Shown here one piece after another: positions 24,719 to 35,982 of a DNA stretch of 64,000 nucleotides. Both the position numbers and the translations under genes were made by a program. Source of the stretch: Azophilus sp965214305 (GTDB lineage Bacteria; Pseudomonadota; Gammaproteobacteria; Pseudomonadales; Azotimanducaceae); contig OZ243949.1 in the NCBI GenBank assembly GCA_965214305.1, forward strand, positions 2,356,001 to 2,420,000, given 5' to 3'. The notes below the pieces were generated by a model. That model searched no databases. It saw only the letters and a list, made by a program, of their open reading frames with translations, and was not told the DNA's origin. How positions within the stretch are numbered: the stretch's first letter is position 1; the number at the start of each line of letters is the position of its first letter.

Positions 24719-27322
24719 ATGACGGACGTAACGGTAAGACAACTCGCCGAGAAGGTGGGCGCGACCGTGGATCGCCTATTAAGGCAGATAGCCGAAGCTG
24801 GCCTGCCGCAAACCAGTGATGATGAAGCTGTTACCGAAGACCAAAGGCAAAAGTTGTTGGCGTACCTCAAGCAGAGCCACGGCTCCTCCATTTCCGCACC
24901 CAAAAAAATCATTTTAAACAAGAAGTCGGTTGGTACCTTGCGAACCGGTCAGGGTCGTGCTGGCCGCAATGTCGCCGTGGAAGTGCGGCGCAAGCGCACT
25001 TATGTGAAGCGACCCGAATCCTTGGCGGAAAAAGCGGTGTCTGCCGAAGCGCCACAACCATCTCAAGCGGAAGAGGAAGCCCGCCGCATCCGTGCCGAGG
25101 AAATTGCTCGCAAGGCCGCCGAGCAGGAGTCCCGCCGGTTGGAACTGGAGCGCAAGGCCGAAGAGGAACGGCGGCGCGAAGAAGAAGCTGTAAAGTTGGA
25201 GGCGCAGCGCAAGGCCGAGGCGGAACGTCAGGCAGCCGAGCAACAGGCCGCTCAAGAAAAGACGGCCAAGGGGAAAGCAGAAAAACTGACCGAACAGATC
25301 GCGCAAGCGGAGGCAACACCGGAAGATACTGCCGCCCAGGTCGCCGCTGCCGCGGCGGAAGCCCAAGCTAGGGCGCAAGCGAGTGAAAAATCCGGTAAGC
25401 GAGGCAAGGCCAAAGACCGGGAACGCGCTGGTCGTGGAGAGTTCGGTGGCGGTCGCCCAGGTCGCCGAGAACTATCGCTCAAGTCGCAACGCCGTGTCCG
25501 CCGCCGAACGCGCCCATCGGCCGTCAAACTTGAGCAGCACGGCGGTGAATTTAAGCCGACCGAATTCATAGCAAGGGAAGTGGAATTGCCGGCGGCGATT
25601 GCCGTGGGTGAGTTGGCCCAGCGTATGTCCGTCAAAGCGGGCGAAGTCATCAAGACACTGATGGGCTTGGGCGTCATGGCAACCATCAATCAAACGATTG
25701 ACCAGGATGTTGCGAGCCTGGTTGTCGAGGAAATGGGCCACCGGGTCAAGCTCATCCACGACGATGCCATTGAGCAGGCTTTGGAGCAGTCGCTCAAAAT
25801 TGAAGGCGAGGGCCAAATTCGGGCGCCGGTGGTTACTGTCATGGGCCATGTCGATCACGGCAAGACCTCGCTTTTGGATTTCATACGCAACACTCGGGTG
25901 GTCAGTGGCGAGGCTGGCGGAATTACGCAGCACATCGGTGCCTATGCGGTTGAAATCAAGCAGGGTCGCCTCACCTTCATCGATACGCCCGGTCATGCGG
26001 CATTCTCGGCGATGCGCGCCCGTGGCGCCGTGGTGACGGATATTGTGGTGCTCGTCGTGGCCGCCGATGACGGTGTTATGCCGCAGACGGAAGAAGCCAT
26101 TCAGCACGCCAAGGCGGCGGACGTGCCAATTGTTGTGGCGGTTAACAAGATCGATCTGCCCGGTGCCAACCCCGACCAGGTCTCCAAGGAACTCGCCGCC
26201 AAGGGCGTTGCTCCGGAAGACTGGGGCGGCGACACCCAGTTTGTGCGTGTCTCAGCCGTTACCGGCGAGGGTATTGACGAGTTGTTGGAGGCTATTCTGC
26301 TACAAGCGGAACTTCTTGAGCTTAAGGCCGTTCCCGATGCGCCGGCGCGGGGGGTGGTCATCGAATCTCGCCTCGACCGCGGCCGCGGGCCCGTATCTAC
26401 GGTACTCGTTCAGAATGGCTCGCTCAAGCAGGGCGATATTATTATTGCTGGCGAATACCACGGACGTGTGCGGGCCATGCTCGACGATCAACGCGGCCAA
26501 ACTTCCATAGCGGGCCCGTCGCAACCGGTCGAGGTGCTCGGTTTAAGCGGTACGCCGGGTGCCGGAGACAGTTTTTCGGTCGTGACCGACGAGCGCTCCG
26601 CCCGCGATCTCGCCGAATTCCGGCGCGACAAGTCGCAGGAGCAGCGCCAGGCCATGCAGCAGGCCGCAAAGCTGGACAACTTGTTTGCCAATTTGGGGGA
26701 AGGTGAAAAACGCATACTGAAGCTGGTGGTTAAGGCCGATGTCCGGGGTAGCCTGGAAGCCATCGTGCAATCGCTTGCAGACCTCGGCAATGACGAAGTG
26801 AGCCTATCCGTGCTTGGTTCCGGTGTCGGAGCGGTGACGGAGAGCGATGTCAATATGGCGCTTACCTATGGCGCGGCGGTGTTTGGCTTCAATGTGCGTA
26901 CCGACAACGCCGCGAAAGCCTTGGTCGAGCGGGAAGGTATCGATGTTCGCTACTACAGCGTCATCTACGAAATGATCGACGACGTCAAACAGGTTCTGAG
27001 CGGTATGCTGGCGCCCGAGACCCGCGAGGAGATATTGGGTATCGCGGAAGTGCGCGAAGTATTCCGTTCGCCACGCTTCGGGCAGATTGCCGGTTGTATG
27101 GTGACGGAGGGCAGTGTCTTCCGGCACCGGCCCATCCGGGTGTTGCGCGACAGCGTTGTCATCTACGAAGGCGAATTGGAATCCCTGCGTCGCTTCAAAG
27201 ACGATGTTCAGGAGGTGCGCAACGGTACGGAATGTGGCATCGGTGTGCGCAACTACAACGATGTTCGGGCCGGCGACCTCATCGAAGTCTTTGAATCCCG
27301 CGAGGTGGCGCGAGCGCTCTAA
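24719..27322 (+). CDS. infB: Translation initiation factor IF-2
   Basis: GTPase that brings fMet-tRNA to the 30S subunit. The 867-residue protein has the IF2N domain at its start (VTVRQLAEKVGATVDRLL), a long Ala/Glu/Arg-rich charged segment (about residues 105-250), and a second IF2N-like part (VGELAQRMSVKAGEVIKTLM). The G domain follows with GHVDHGKTSLLD, DTPGH and NKID, and C-terminal domains bind the initiator tRNA (ending GIGVRNYNDVRAGDLIEVFE). Length is typical of gammaproteobacteria. Confidence 0.97.
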   Translation: MTDVTVRQLAEKVGATVDRLLRQIAEAGLPQTSDDEAVTEDQRQKLLAYLKQSHGSSISAPKKIILNKKSVGTLRTGQGRAGRNVAVEVRRKRTYVKRPESLAEKAVSAEAPQPSQAEEEARRIRAEEIARKAAEQESRRLELERKAEEERRREEEAVKLEAQRKAEAERQAAEQQAAQEKTAKGKAEKLTEQIAQAEATPEDTAAQVAAAAAEAQARAQASEKSGKRGKAKDRERAGRGEFGGGRPGRRELSLKSQRRVRRRTRPSAVKLEQHGGEFKPTEFIAREVELPAAIAVGELAQRMSVKAGEVIKTLMGLGVMATINQTIDQDVASLVVEEMGHRVKLIHDDAIEQALEQSLKIEGEGQIRAPVVTVMGHVDHGKTSLLDFIRNTRVVSGEAGGITQHIGAYAVEIKQGRLTFIDTPGHAAFSAMRARGAVVTDIVVLVVAADDGVMPQTEEAIQHAKAADVPIVVAVNKIDLPGANPDQVSKELAAKGVAPEDWGGDTQFVRVSAVTGEGIDELLEAILLQAELLELKAVPDAPARGVVIESRLDRGRGPVSTVLVQNGSLKQGDIIIAGEYHGRVRAMLDDQRGQTSIAGPSQPVEVLGLSGTPGAGDSFSVVTDERSARDLAEFRRDKSQEQRQAMQQAAKLDNLFANLGEGEKRILKLVVKADVRGSLEAIVQSLADLGNDEVSLSVLGSGVGAVTESDVNMALTYGAAVFGFNVRTDNAAKALVEREGIDVRYYSVIYEMIDDVKQVLSGMLAPETREEILGIAEVREVFRSPRFGQIAGCMVTEGSVFRHRPIRVLRDSVVIYEGELESLRRFKDDVQEVRNGTECGIGVRNYNDVRAGDLIEVFESREVARAL

Positions 27323-27338
27323 GGCGCCTGGACCGACC

Positions 27339-27716
27339 ATGCAAGATTTTCAACGCGATTTGCGGATAGCCGATTTTGTGCGCGAGGAACTTGCGCACAT
27401 CATGCGGCAGCGGGTTCGGGATCCGCGCCTGCGCGCGGTTAATATCAACGATGTGCGAGTGAGCAAGGATTTGTCCTATGCCGATATCTATGTGACATCA
27501 CTCGAACCATTGGAACCCTGGGCACAAGACGAGCTGGTCTCGGTACTTAACCGCGCCTCCGGTTTTTTCCGTACCGCCTTGGCGAGGCGGCATGCCATGC
27601 GTACCACCCCCAAACCCCGGTTTCATTATGACGTTTCGGTGGAGCGCGGCCCCCGGCTGGAGAGGCTCATCACCCAGGCTCTGGCTGCCGATCAGGGTAC
27701 CCTAGGCCATGGGTAG
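27339..27716 (+). CDS. rbfA: 30S ribosome-binding factor RbfA
   Basis: Binds 30S precursors and helps process the 5' end of 16S rRNA. The 125-residue KH-fold protein contains RIADFVREELAHIM, VRDPRLRAVNINDVRVSKD, and LARRHAMRTTPKPRFHYD. The ATG at 27339 lies 16 bases after infB. Its end overlaps truB by eight bases, indicating coupled translation. Confidence 0.94.
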   Translation: MQDFQRDLRIADFVREELAHIMRQRVRDPRLRAVNINDVRVSKDLSYADIYVTSLEPLEPWAQDELVSVLNRASGFFRTALARRHAMRTTPKPRFHYDVSVERGPRLERLITQALAADQGTLGHG

Positions 27717-28644
27717 CCGCAGAGGGCGCGTGGTCAACGGCATCCTCGTGGTCGACAAGCCGGGCGGGATGAGTTCAAACGATGCCGTACAGCAAGCCAA
27801 GTGGCTGTTCGGTGCCCGCAAGGTGGGGCATACGGGGAGCCTTGATCCCCTGGCTACCGGTGTGTTGCCCTTGTGTTTCGGCGAAGCGACCAAGTTTTCG
27901 CAATATCTCTTGGCTTCGGATAAGCGCTATCGTGCGCGCATCAAGCTTGGGGTAGCCACTGACAGTGGCGATGCGGACGGCAAAATCGTCTCGGAACGGC
28001 CGGTTGAGGGCATTGGCGAATCGCAGATTGAGTCGGCGTTACAAAATTTTCGCGGCCAGATTTTACAGTCACCGCCGATGTTCTCCGCTGTAAAGTACCA
28101 GGGCCAACCTTTGTACAAATTGGCGCGGCAAGGCATTGAGGTCGAGCGCGAAGCCCGCACGGTGACGATCTACTCGAACGAACTGATCGTCTTTGAGGGC
28201 GACGAATTCGAATTGGAGACTCATTGCAGCAAGGGAACCTATGTGCGCACCATCGCTGAGGAAATCGGCGAAATGCTTGGTTGCGGTGCCCATGTCACCG
28301 TGTTGCGGCGTACCTTGGCTGGCCCCTACTCGGAATCCGATCTAATCACCTTTGATGCGTTGCGGGAAGCACGCGAAAAAGGCTCCCTGGACCCCTTTTT
28401 GCAACCCGTTTGGAGCGCCGTGCGGCACTGGCCCGAAGTCTTGTTGAATAAGGACTTGGCTTACTATTTGCTGCACGGCCAGCCCGTCATCGTCCCCCAC
28501 TCCCCGACCGAGGGCTGGGTGCGCCTATTGGAATCTTCTCGGTCCGGCTGCCGCTTTCTTGGCGTCGGCGAGGTGCTCGACGATGGCCGGATTGCTCCGC
28601 GCCGCCTGTTGACCGGAACGCCCGATGGTCGTGCGGGCCGATGA
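27709..28644 (+). CDS. truB: tRNA pseudouridine(55) synthase TruB
   Basis: Makes the universal pseudouridine in the T loop of tRNAs. The 311-residue protein has GILVVDKPGGMSSNDAVQ, the catalytic aspartate in HTGSLDPLATGVLP, the CSKGTYVRTIAEEIG active-site strand and a C-terminal PUA-like region (GVGEVLDDGRIAPRRLL). It overlaps rbfA and precedes rpsO, the standard order. Confidence 0.96.
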   Translation: MGSRRGRVVNGILVVDKPGGMSSNDAVQQAKWLFGARKVGHTGSLDPLATGVLPLCFGEATKFSQYLLASDKRYRARIKLGVATDSGDADGKIVSERPVEGIGESQIESALQNFRGQILQSPPMFSAVKYQGQPLYKLARQGIEVEREARTVTIYSNELIVFEGDEFELETHCSKGTYVRTIAEEIGEMLGCGAHVTVLRRTLAGPYSESDLITFDALREAREKGSLDPFLQPVWSAVRHWPEVLLNKDLAYYLLHGQPVIVPHSPTEGWVRLLESSRSGCRFLGVGEVLDDGRIAPRRLLTGTPDGRAGR

Positions 28645-28660
28645 TATGAATTTACCGGAT

Positions 28661-28702
28661 ACGAGCCAACTGGAAATACGCCTGGTTGGCGCGTGTTTTT
28701 TT
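28661..28702 (+). terminator. Terminator between truB and rpsO
   Basis: ACGAGCCAAC and GTTGGCGCGT form a ten-position stem (one A-G mismatch) around a 14-base loop, followed by GTTTTTTT. It lies just before the rpsO ribosome-binding site, so rpsO either depends on read-through or on a promoter inside truB. Confidence 0.65.
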
Positions 28703-28726
28703 GACCAAGCGTATTAGGAGAACACA

Positions 28727-28996
28727 ATGGCGCTTTCGGCTGATGCGAAGACGGAGATTATTCAAGATTACCAAACCAAGGCGGGGGACACCGGTTCTCC
28801 GGAGGTTCAGGTTGCGCTCCTGACCCACAACATCAATTCCCTGCAGAACCACTTTCGCACACACAAAAAGGACCATCACTCGCGGCGTGGCCTGATTCGC
28901 ATGGTGAATCAACGCCGCAACCTGCTGGATTATTTAAAAGAGAAAGATCTCAGGCGCTACCAGGAACTGATCAAGCGCCTCGAGTTGAGAAGGTAG
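28727..28996 (+). CDS. rpsO: 30S ribosomal protein S15
   Basis: Primary 16S rRNA-binding protein of the small subunit platform. The 89-residue protein is full length with TGSPEVQVALLT, INSLQNHFRTHKKDHHSRRGL and the C-terminal RRNLLDYLKEKDLRRYQELI. The ATG at 28727 follows TTAGGAG. pnp follows after 72 bases, as in E. coli. Confidence 0.97.
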   Translation: MALSADAKTEIIQDYQTKAGDTGSPEVQVALLTHNINSLQNHFRTHKKDHHSRRGLIRMVNQRRNLLDYLKEKDLRRYQELIKRLELRR

Positions 28997-29068
28997 CGAC
29001 ACCCATTCACGCATTGATGCCACGAGCCGGCCAGCAAGGCGGCAGCGGGCTTACAAACCAAGGAGACT

Positions 29069-31171
29069 ATGTTGAATCCAACGATTAAGGAATTTCAGTT
29101 TGGTGGCGAAACGGTACGCATTGAGACCGGGCGTATCGCCCGGCAGGCGACCGGCGCCGCCTTGGTGACCATTGGCGACACGGTCGTACTGACCACGGTG
29201 GTGGGAGCGAAGACGCCTCGCTCCGGCCAGAGCTTTTTTCCACTGACGGTGAATTATCAGGAAAAAACCTATGCGGCGGGCAAAATCCCCGGTGGCTTCT
29301 TTCGCCGGGAAGGCAGGCCCTCCGAGAAGGAAACACTCACCAGCCGCCTCATTGATCGGCCCATTCGCCCGTTGTTTCCCAAGGGCTTTATGAACGAGGT
29401 GCAGGTGATTCCAACGGTCATTTCGGTGGATAAGGGGCGGGATCCGGATATTGCGGCCATGATTGGTACCTCTGCGGCCCTGGCCTTATCGGGGATTCCA
29501 TTCAAGGGCCCCATCGGCGCTGCTCGCGTCGGTTACACCAACAACCAGTATCTCCTCAATCCAAGCTATTCGGCATTGGCCAGCTCCGACCTCAACATGG
29601 TGGTGGCGGGTACGGAAAGCGCCGTGCTCATGGTTGAGTCGGAAGCCAAGGAGTTGAGCGAGGACGAGATGCTCGGCGCCGTGCTGTTTGCCTACCAGGA
29701 AATGCAGGTGGTGATCCAGGCCGTGCGGGAACTGGCCGAGGAAGCCGGCAAACCCGCTTGGGATTGGCAGCCGGCGCCGGTTGACGAAGCGCTTTTGCAG
29801 GCGATTGGAGATGCGGTCACCGAGGAATTGGGAGAGGCGTACAGAATCACCGACAAGCTGCAACGGCAGACACGGGTCGGGCAACTGCGGCTATCGACGG
29901 TGGAACGCTTTAGCGCCGATGGGGATGCCGCTCAGAATGCGGATCTGGTGGCCGATCTTTTTGGCAAGGTGGAAAAGCAATTGGTGCGTCAACGGGTTCT
30001 TGACGGCGAACCGCGAATTGATGGGCGGGACCAGCGCACGGTGCGACCCATCGCCGTGGAAGTGGGTCTTTTGCCAAAAACCCACGGTTCCGCGCTGTTC
30101 ACCCGCGGTGAAACCCAGGCGATCGTCACGGCGACCCTGGGAACGTTGCGGGATGCCGCCCTTATCGACGCTTTGGAAGGCAGCTACAAAGACCATTTTC
30201 TACTGCATTACAACTTTCCCCCCTATTCGGTCGGGGAAGCCGGCATGTTGACCGGGCCCAAGCGTCGCGAAATCGGGCACGGTCGCCTTGCCCGCCGCGG
30301 CATTGCCGCAGTGCTGCCGGACGGGGAGGAATTTCCTTATACGGTGCGGGTGGTATCCGAGATCACGGAGTCGAATGGGTCGAGTTCGATGGCCAGCGTC
30401 TGCGGTTCCTCGCTGGCGTTGATGGATGCGGGTGTGCCGATTAAGGCACCGGTGGCGGGCGTGGCCATGGGCCTTGTCAAACAGGGCGATCGGTTTGCGG
30501 TACTCACCGACATTCTGGGTGACGAAGACCACCTGGGGGATATGGATTTTAAGGTGGCGGGCACGGCCGCTGGCGTGACTGCCTTGCAAATGGATATCAA
30601 GATTGATGGTATCACCGAAGAAATCATGGAGACCGCACTCGAACAAGCGCGAGATGCGCGTTTGCATATTCTTGGGGAGATGAACCAGGTGCTGGCCAAG
30701 TCCCGTGAGCAGATTTCAGAGAATGCGCCGACCATGACGGTACTCAAGGTGCATCCAGACAAGATTCGCGACGTTATCGGCAAGGGCGGCGCCACCATAC
30801 GCTCCATTGTTGATGAGACGGGTGCCGATGTGGATATCGAGGACGACGGCACCGTGCGTATCTATGCGGAAAATGCGGAGAGCAAGGATGCCGCCGTGGC
30901 CCGGGTTCAGGAAATTACCGCGGAGGCGGAAATCGGACGCATCTACAACGGCCGGGTCGAGCGAATCGTCGACTTCGGTGCTTTCATCAGCATTTTACCG
31001 GGCAAGGATGGCTTGCTGCACATCTCGCAAATAGCCAAAGAGCGAGTCGAAATCGTGACGGACTACCTTGAAGAGGGCCAAATGGTCGATGTGGTTGTGC
31101 TCGACGTCGATCAGCGCGGCCGCATCAAGCTCAGCATGAAGGAAGTGGAGAACTACGCGCAATCGGCTTAG
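29069..31171 (+). CDS. pnp: Polyribonucleotide nucleotidyltransferase (PNPase)
   Basis: Phosphorolytic 3'-5' exoribonuclease and degradosome component. The 700-residue protein has two RNase PH-like domains (FQFGGETVRIETGRIARQA and EITESNGSSSMASVCGSSL with the catalytic GTAAGVTALQMDIK region). KH (IRDVIGKGGATIRSI) and S1 (GRVERIVDFGAFISILPGKD) RNA-binding domains close the chain. An AAGGAG at 29060-29065 supports the ATG at 29069. It ends the conserved nusA-to-pnp block; accessory genes follow. Confidence 0.98.
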   Translation: MLNPTIKEFQFGGETVRIETGRIARQATGAALVTIGDTVVLTTVVGAKTPRSGQSFFPLTVNYQEKTYAAGKIPGGFFRREGRPSEKETLTSRLIDRPIRPLFPKGFMNEVQVIPTVISVDKGRDPDIAAMIGTSAALALSGIPFKGPIGAARVGYTNNQYLLNPSYSALASSDLNMVVAGTESAVLMVESEAKELSEDEMLGAVLFAYQEMQVVIQAVRELAEEAGKPAWDWQPAPVDEALLQAIGDAVTEELGEAYRITDKLQRQTRVGQLRLSTVERFSADGDAAQNADLVADLFGKVEKQLVRQRVLDGEPRIDGRDQRTVRPIAVEVGLLPKTHGSALFTRGETQAIVTATLGTLRDAALIDALEGSYKDHFLLHYNFPPYSVGEAGMLTGPKRREIGHGRLARRGIAAVLPDGEEFPYTVRVVSEITESNGSSSMASVCGSSLALMDAGVPIKAPVAGVAMGLVKQGDRFAVLTDILGDEDHLGDMDFKVAGTAAGVTALQMDIKIDGITEEIMETALEQARDARLHILGEMNQVLAKSREQISENAPTMTVLKVHPDKIRDVIGKGGATIRSIVDETGADVDIEDDGTVRIYAENAESKDAAVARVQEITAEAEIGRIYNGRVERIVDFGAFISILPGKDGLLHISQIAKERVEIVTDYLEEGQMVDVVVLDVDQRGRIKLSMKEVENYAQSA

Positions 31172-31296
31172 CGGTCTATGCGATTTTGGCCCGTGGCGGG
31201 CGCGCACGATGTCCTCAGTTTTGCGGCGGCGATTTCACCCAATCGGCGCAGAGATGACGTACAGACTTTCCCGTGGCGGTCCGTCAACATGGTGCC

Positions 31297-32331
31297 ATGG
31301 ACAGTCCGCCCGAGAAGCGTGCCAGTCGGTCCAAGGGTGTCAAGCCGCAGCCCCACGACTTGGCCTTCAAGTCGCTCTACGGCTTCCGTCTCATGGCGGA
31401 AGACCTCTTCGAGATCGTACTCCCTCAGGAACTGCTCGACCGTATCGAATGGACTACCTTGGAACGCCTGCCCGGCGAATGGCTCAGTTCCAGTCTTGAA
31501 CGCCGTGATGGGGACTGCGTTTGGCGAGCGCGGCTGCACGGCGGCGGAAGCCTCATCGTCCCCATTGAGTTCCAGCGCGGGCTTGACCGCTTGATGCCGG
31601 TGCGACTGAACACCTACTCGTCGCTGCTGGTGGAGGACTTGGCCAAGCAGGGCGAGTTGGATCAACACCCAAGGGGACGCATCCTGCCGCTGGTCCGCCC
31701 GGTGGTGCTTTACAACGGCCTGCGTCCATGGCGCAGCCCTTTGCGCCTGTCCGCGCTGACACCGGACGGCAAAGGAGACTGGCCCGAGATGACTTTGCTT
31801 GACTTGGGACGGATGGCGATTGAGGATTTGCCAGCGGGCAATGCAGTGACTTCGCAAGTCGGGATATTCCAAGGCGGGCTGGCGCGGGACGCGGACGGCG
31901 TTCTGGACCGGATGGCGAAGCGCTTGGGTGGCCCGGAGCATCGGGATCTGCGCTCGGCGTTCGTCCAGTGGGTCTGGCACTCGGTGGCGCCGGACTTAGG
32001 CGCGGATGCGGTGCTTCTGGAGCCGGAGTTGCTGAGAATTTCTGAACTGGGAGAGGTGCGCGAGATGAAAACGTTGATGATGAAGTCAATGGTGGACCAC
32101 TGGCTTGCCGAGGGCGAGGCCCGGGGTATGGAGCGTGGCGCGGCGCTGGCGCGAGCGGACCAGCGGGCGCAGCTACATCGGCAGGCGGATCGTAAGTTCG
32201 GGGCGCGGGCTGCGAAGAGGCTTTCGGAGTTGATCAGGGACGTGACCGATCCGGAGCGGCTGGCGGAGATCGGCGACTGGATCATTGACTGCCGCACCGA
32301 GGCCGAGTTCTTGGCCCGTGCCGAGCGCTGA
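31297..32331 (+). CDS. Rpn family recombination-promoting nuclease / YhgA-like putative transposase
   Basis: Probable DNA endonuclease of the PD-(D/E)XK superfamily. The 344-residue protein begins with the YhgA-like domain (HDLAFKSLYGFRLMAEDLFE), with candidate catalytic residues Asp73 and Glu91-Phe-Gln93 in LIVPIEFQRG. Its C-terminus looks like a DUF4351 helical region (RKFGARAAKRLSELI). Members promote horizontal DNA transfer or behave as defence-related nucleases; function here is inferred from family. The ATG at 31297 is used, with a GTG at 31273 also possible; neither has a clear ribosome-binding site. It is the first gene of the accessory interval between pnp and acs. Confidence 0.8.
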   Translation: MDSPPEKRASRSKGVKPQPHDLAFKSLYGFRLMAEDLFEIVLPQELLDRIEWTTLERLPGEWLSSSLERRDGDCVWRARLHGGGSLIVPIEFQRGLDRLMPVRLNTYSSLLVEDLAKQGELDQHPRGRILPLVRPVVLYNGLRPWRSPLRLSALTPDGKGDWPEMTLLDLGRMAIEDLPAGNAVTSQVGIFQGGLARDADGVLDRMAKRLGGPEHRDLRSAFVQWVWHSVAPDLGADAVLLEPELLRISELGEVREMKTLMMKSMVDHWLAEGEARGMERGAALARADQRAQLHRQADRKFGARAAKRLSELIRDVTDPERLAEIGDWIIDCRTEAEFLARAER

Positions 32332-32434
32332 AGGGTAGTAACCGTCCTCAACTTATTGAAAACATTAAATTTGACGTTTTGGAAGATCGAGTTGGGTATT
32401 GTTAGGGAACTATATACTTAATTGTACCAAAAGG

Positions 32435-32493
32435 TGGTCTGGGGTTATGTGAATCTTAAGATGGTATCCGGCTTCCGTCACGCTCCCAGACCA
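32435..32493 (-). terminator. Possible terminator of the restriction-modification genes
   Basis: TGGTCTGGG (32435-32443) and CCCAGACCA (32485-32493) are perfect nine-base complements around a 41-base loop. Read on the minus strand the dyad lies just beyond the endonuclease stop and is followed shortly by TTTT. The long loop makes this a weak terminator call. Confidence 0.35.
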
Positions 32494-32501
32494 TAAATCC
32501 A

Positions 32502-33191
32502 TCAGCTATCGAACTTCTGGCGATTGTTGTAAAGATGCCGCAGGTCATCATACTTAATTCTGAATTTCGTTCCGTGATTGCGAAGTCCGCGCCCGTTATT
32601 TGTTCTGGCATCAAAGTCAATCGCTATAATTCCCCTTTCTACCGCTTCAATGAACTTGGTTATCTGTGGCTCCCAGTATAGGTGCGCTTGTTCGTACTTG
32701 ATCTGGCCTCTGTTCTTCTGACCCTTGACCACTATCAACCGCCTGAATTTGGCGGCAAACGCATTCATCAATTTGTCATGCGTCCAGTACGGCCATACCA
32801 TGTCACTCACGCCGTCATTTCTTACAGTGATCCTCTCACTCTCATTGGCAATGTAAAACCCCCTATCTGAGCGTCCGTGAATTGTGTGCCTAAAACTGGT
32901 CCTCCCTTTGGAATCCAGCCAGCCAAATTCGCGCACCATGTGGTGCATATGACCTCTTGGCTCCGCTTCCAGATGAAACAACGTCAGCAGCGCGGATCGG
33001 CTATGGAACTTAATCTCCCACTTGCCCGCGTCAGGCAAATCAAGGTTATTTACCTGCAAGCCTAGCAGTTCTTCCAGTATGGTTCCTGGGGCACCAGTGC
33101 CGCGATAGCCGTGGTAATCAGGTATCGGTATCCACCCACGCTTGAGTACGCCACGCAACCTGGCGAATAGGTCTGCGTCTGTCACAACCAT
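32502..33191 (-). CDS. Type II restriction endonuclease, MvaI/BcnI-like
   Basis: Probable site-specific endonuclease of the MvaI/BcnI (MutH-like fold) family. The 229-residue protein carries GTGAPGTILEELLGL (residues 31-45), then NNLDLPDAGKWEIKFHS, with Asp54, Glu59 and Lys61 as a PD-ExK-type catalytic set. LTLFHLEAEP follows, as in MvaI-like enzymes. MvaI and BcnI cut CC(W or S)GG-type sites; the specificity here is not proven. Its ATG overlaps the methyltransferase stop (TAATG), so the two form one minus-strand unit. Base composition is unlike the surroundings: the 60 bases from 32521 hold 24 G/C, against 37 in the 60 from 34501, suggesting recent acquisition. Confidence 0.75.
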   Translation of the reverse strand: MVVTDADLFARLRGVLKRGWIPIPDYHGYRGTGAPGTILEELLGLQVNNLDLPDAGKWEIKFHSRSALLTLFHLEAEPRGHMHHMVREFGWLDSKGRTSFRHTIHGRSDRGFYIANESERITVRNDGVSDMVWPYWTHDKLMNAFAAKFRRLIVVKGQKNRGQIKYEQAHLYWEPQITKFIEAVERGIIAIDFDARTNNGRGLRNHGTKFRIKYDDLRHLYNNRQKFDS

Positions 33192-33820
33192 TATCGCTTG
33201 CGGGCAATTACGCGGTTAATTCGGTCGTTTGCCATCTGAACATACTGCTCGGATTGCTCAATGCCAACCCATTCAACGCCTGCATATTCGGCGGCGATTG
33301 CGGTTGTTCCGCTTCCCATAAACGGATCTAAAACCGGCCCCTTTCCGACGGATTCAATACAGCGCGAAGCCAGATCGACAGGGAAGGGCGCGGGGTGCGG
33401 GTTATCGTTTTCTTGATTGATTCTCCACACGCAGCCTTGGCCATTCGCCTTTGGAGCCAGTTTGAAATCAGGCTTGGCTATGAGGTATATAACCTCATAA
33501 TTCGGCAAGAAGTAGCCGGGGTTGAAGTTGATGCCTCCGGCGCGTTGCCAGATGAGTATTTGTCTGACTGGAAACCCTGAAACAATGTCTGACCTGTCTT
33601 GAGGCAGGCCCTTCCGAACGCGCCACTTGTGGTTGTAGAAGATCGCGCCATTAGACTTGAGCAATCGCACCATCTTCGAGGGTAGGACGTCGCCTATGGG
33701 CATCCCTGAGCTTCGCTCCTTGCTTTCAAACCAAGCCTCCCCATTAGTGAAAGGGCTGTCTAGAGAGGCAACGGAGCGGTTGTGCCGATGGCTTGGCGAG
33801 TTTGGCGACAACACTCTCAT
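33191..33820 (-). CDS. DNA (N4-cytosine or N6-adenine) methyltransferase, N-terminally truncated
   Basis: Partner of the adjacent endonuclease; normally protects its site by SAM-dependent methylation. In the 209-residue product the SAM motif I lies near the C-terminus (LDPFMGSGTTAIAA, from residue 164), typical of beta-class enzymes, after LKSNGAIFYNHKWRVRKG and NYEVIYLIAK. The catalytic motif IV (S/D-P-P-Y/F) should lie about 50 residues before LKSNG. Only DSPF (residues 21-24) is seen, in a segment that does not resemble the family, and I found no better motif in the other frames upstream to 33960. The enzyme therefore looks truncated or degenerate at its N-terminus and may be inactive. The ATG at 33820 is provisional. 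Confidence 0.65.
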   Translation of the reverse strand: MRVLSPNSPSHRHNRSVASLDSPFTNGEAWFESKERSSGMPIGDVLPSKMVRLLKSNGAIFYNHKWRVRKGLPQDRSDIVSGFPVRQILIWQRAGGINFNPGYFLPNYEVIYLIAKPDFKLAPKANGQGCVWRINQENDNPHPAPFPVDLASRCIESVGKGPVLDPFMGSGTTAIAAEYAGVEWVGIEQSEQYVQMANDRINRVIARKR

Positions 33821-34044
33821 GGTTCCTGCTACGGCTACTACTTCCGCACAATTGACGCCGGGGAAGCTGCTGGCGTCAGAGCGTATTCGCCAAGACCATA
33901 CTTCGTAGCTGCAGCTCGGATGCCGGAATTCTGATCACCCAGAGCGCCGTGCGAGGGCGGGTTTGGCCTTGGACTCGTAGGTCCGATCGGGTCCGCTCCA
34001 GAACGAGAATTGAAAGCGCATTTAGGTGAGACCGCAAATCGGCG
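33821..34044. other. Non-coding junction between the methyltransferase and acs
   Basis: About 220 bases with no supported gene. The methyltransferase frame stays open upstream to a TGA near 33935, but the residues show no methyltransferase motif. No repeat, attachment site or terminator is evident. Confidence 0.4.

Positions 34045-35982
<1,938 letters not shown>

Noticed and set aside
33657..33908. 83-codon plus-strand frame over the methyltransferase start
   Set aside because: Considered as a possible small antitoxin or control protein, but it is antisense to the methyltransferase, lacks a helix-turn-helix and has no ribosome-binding site.
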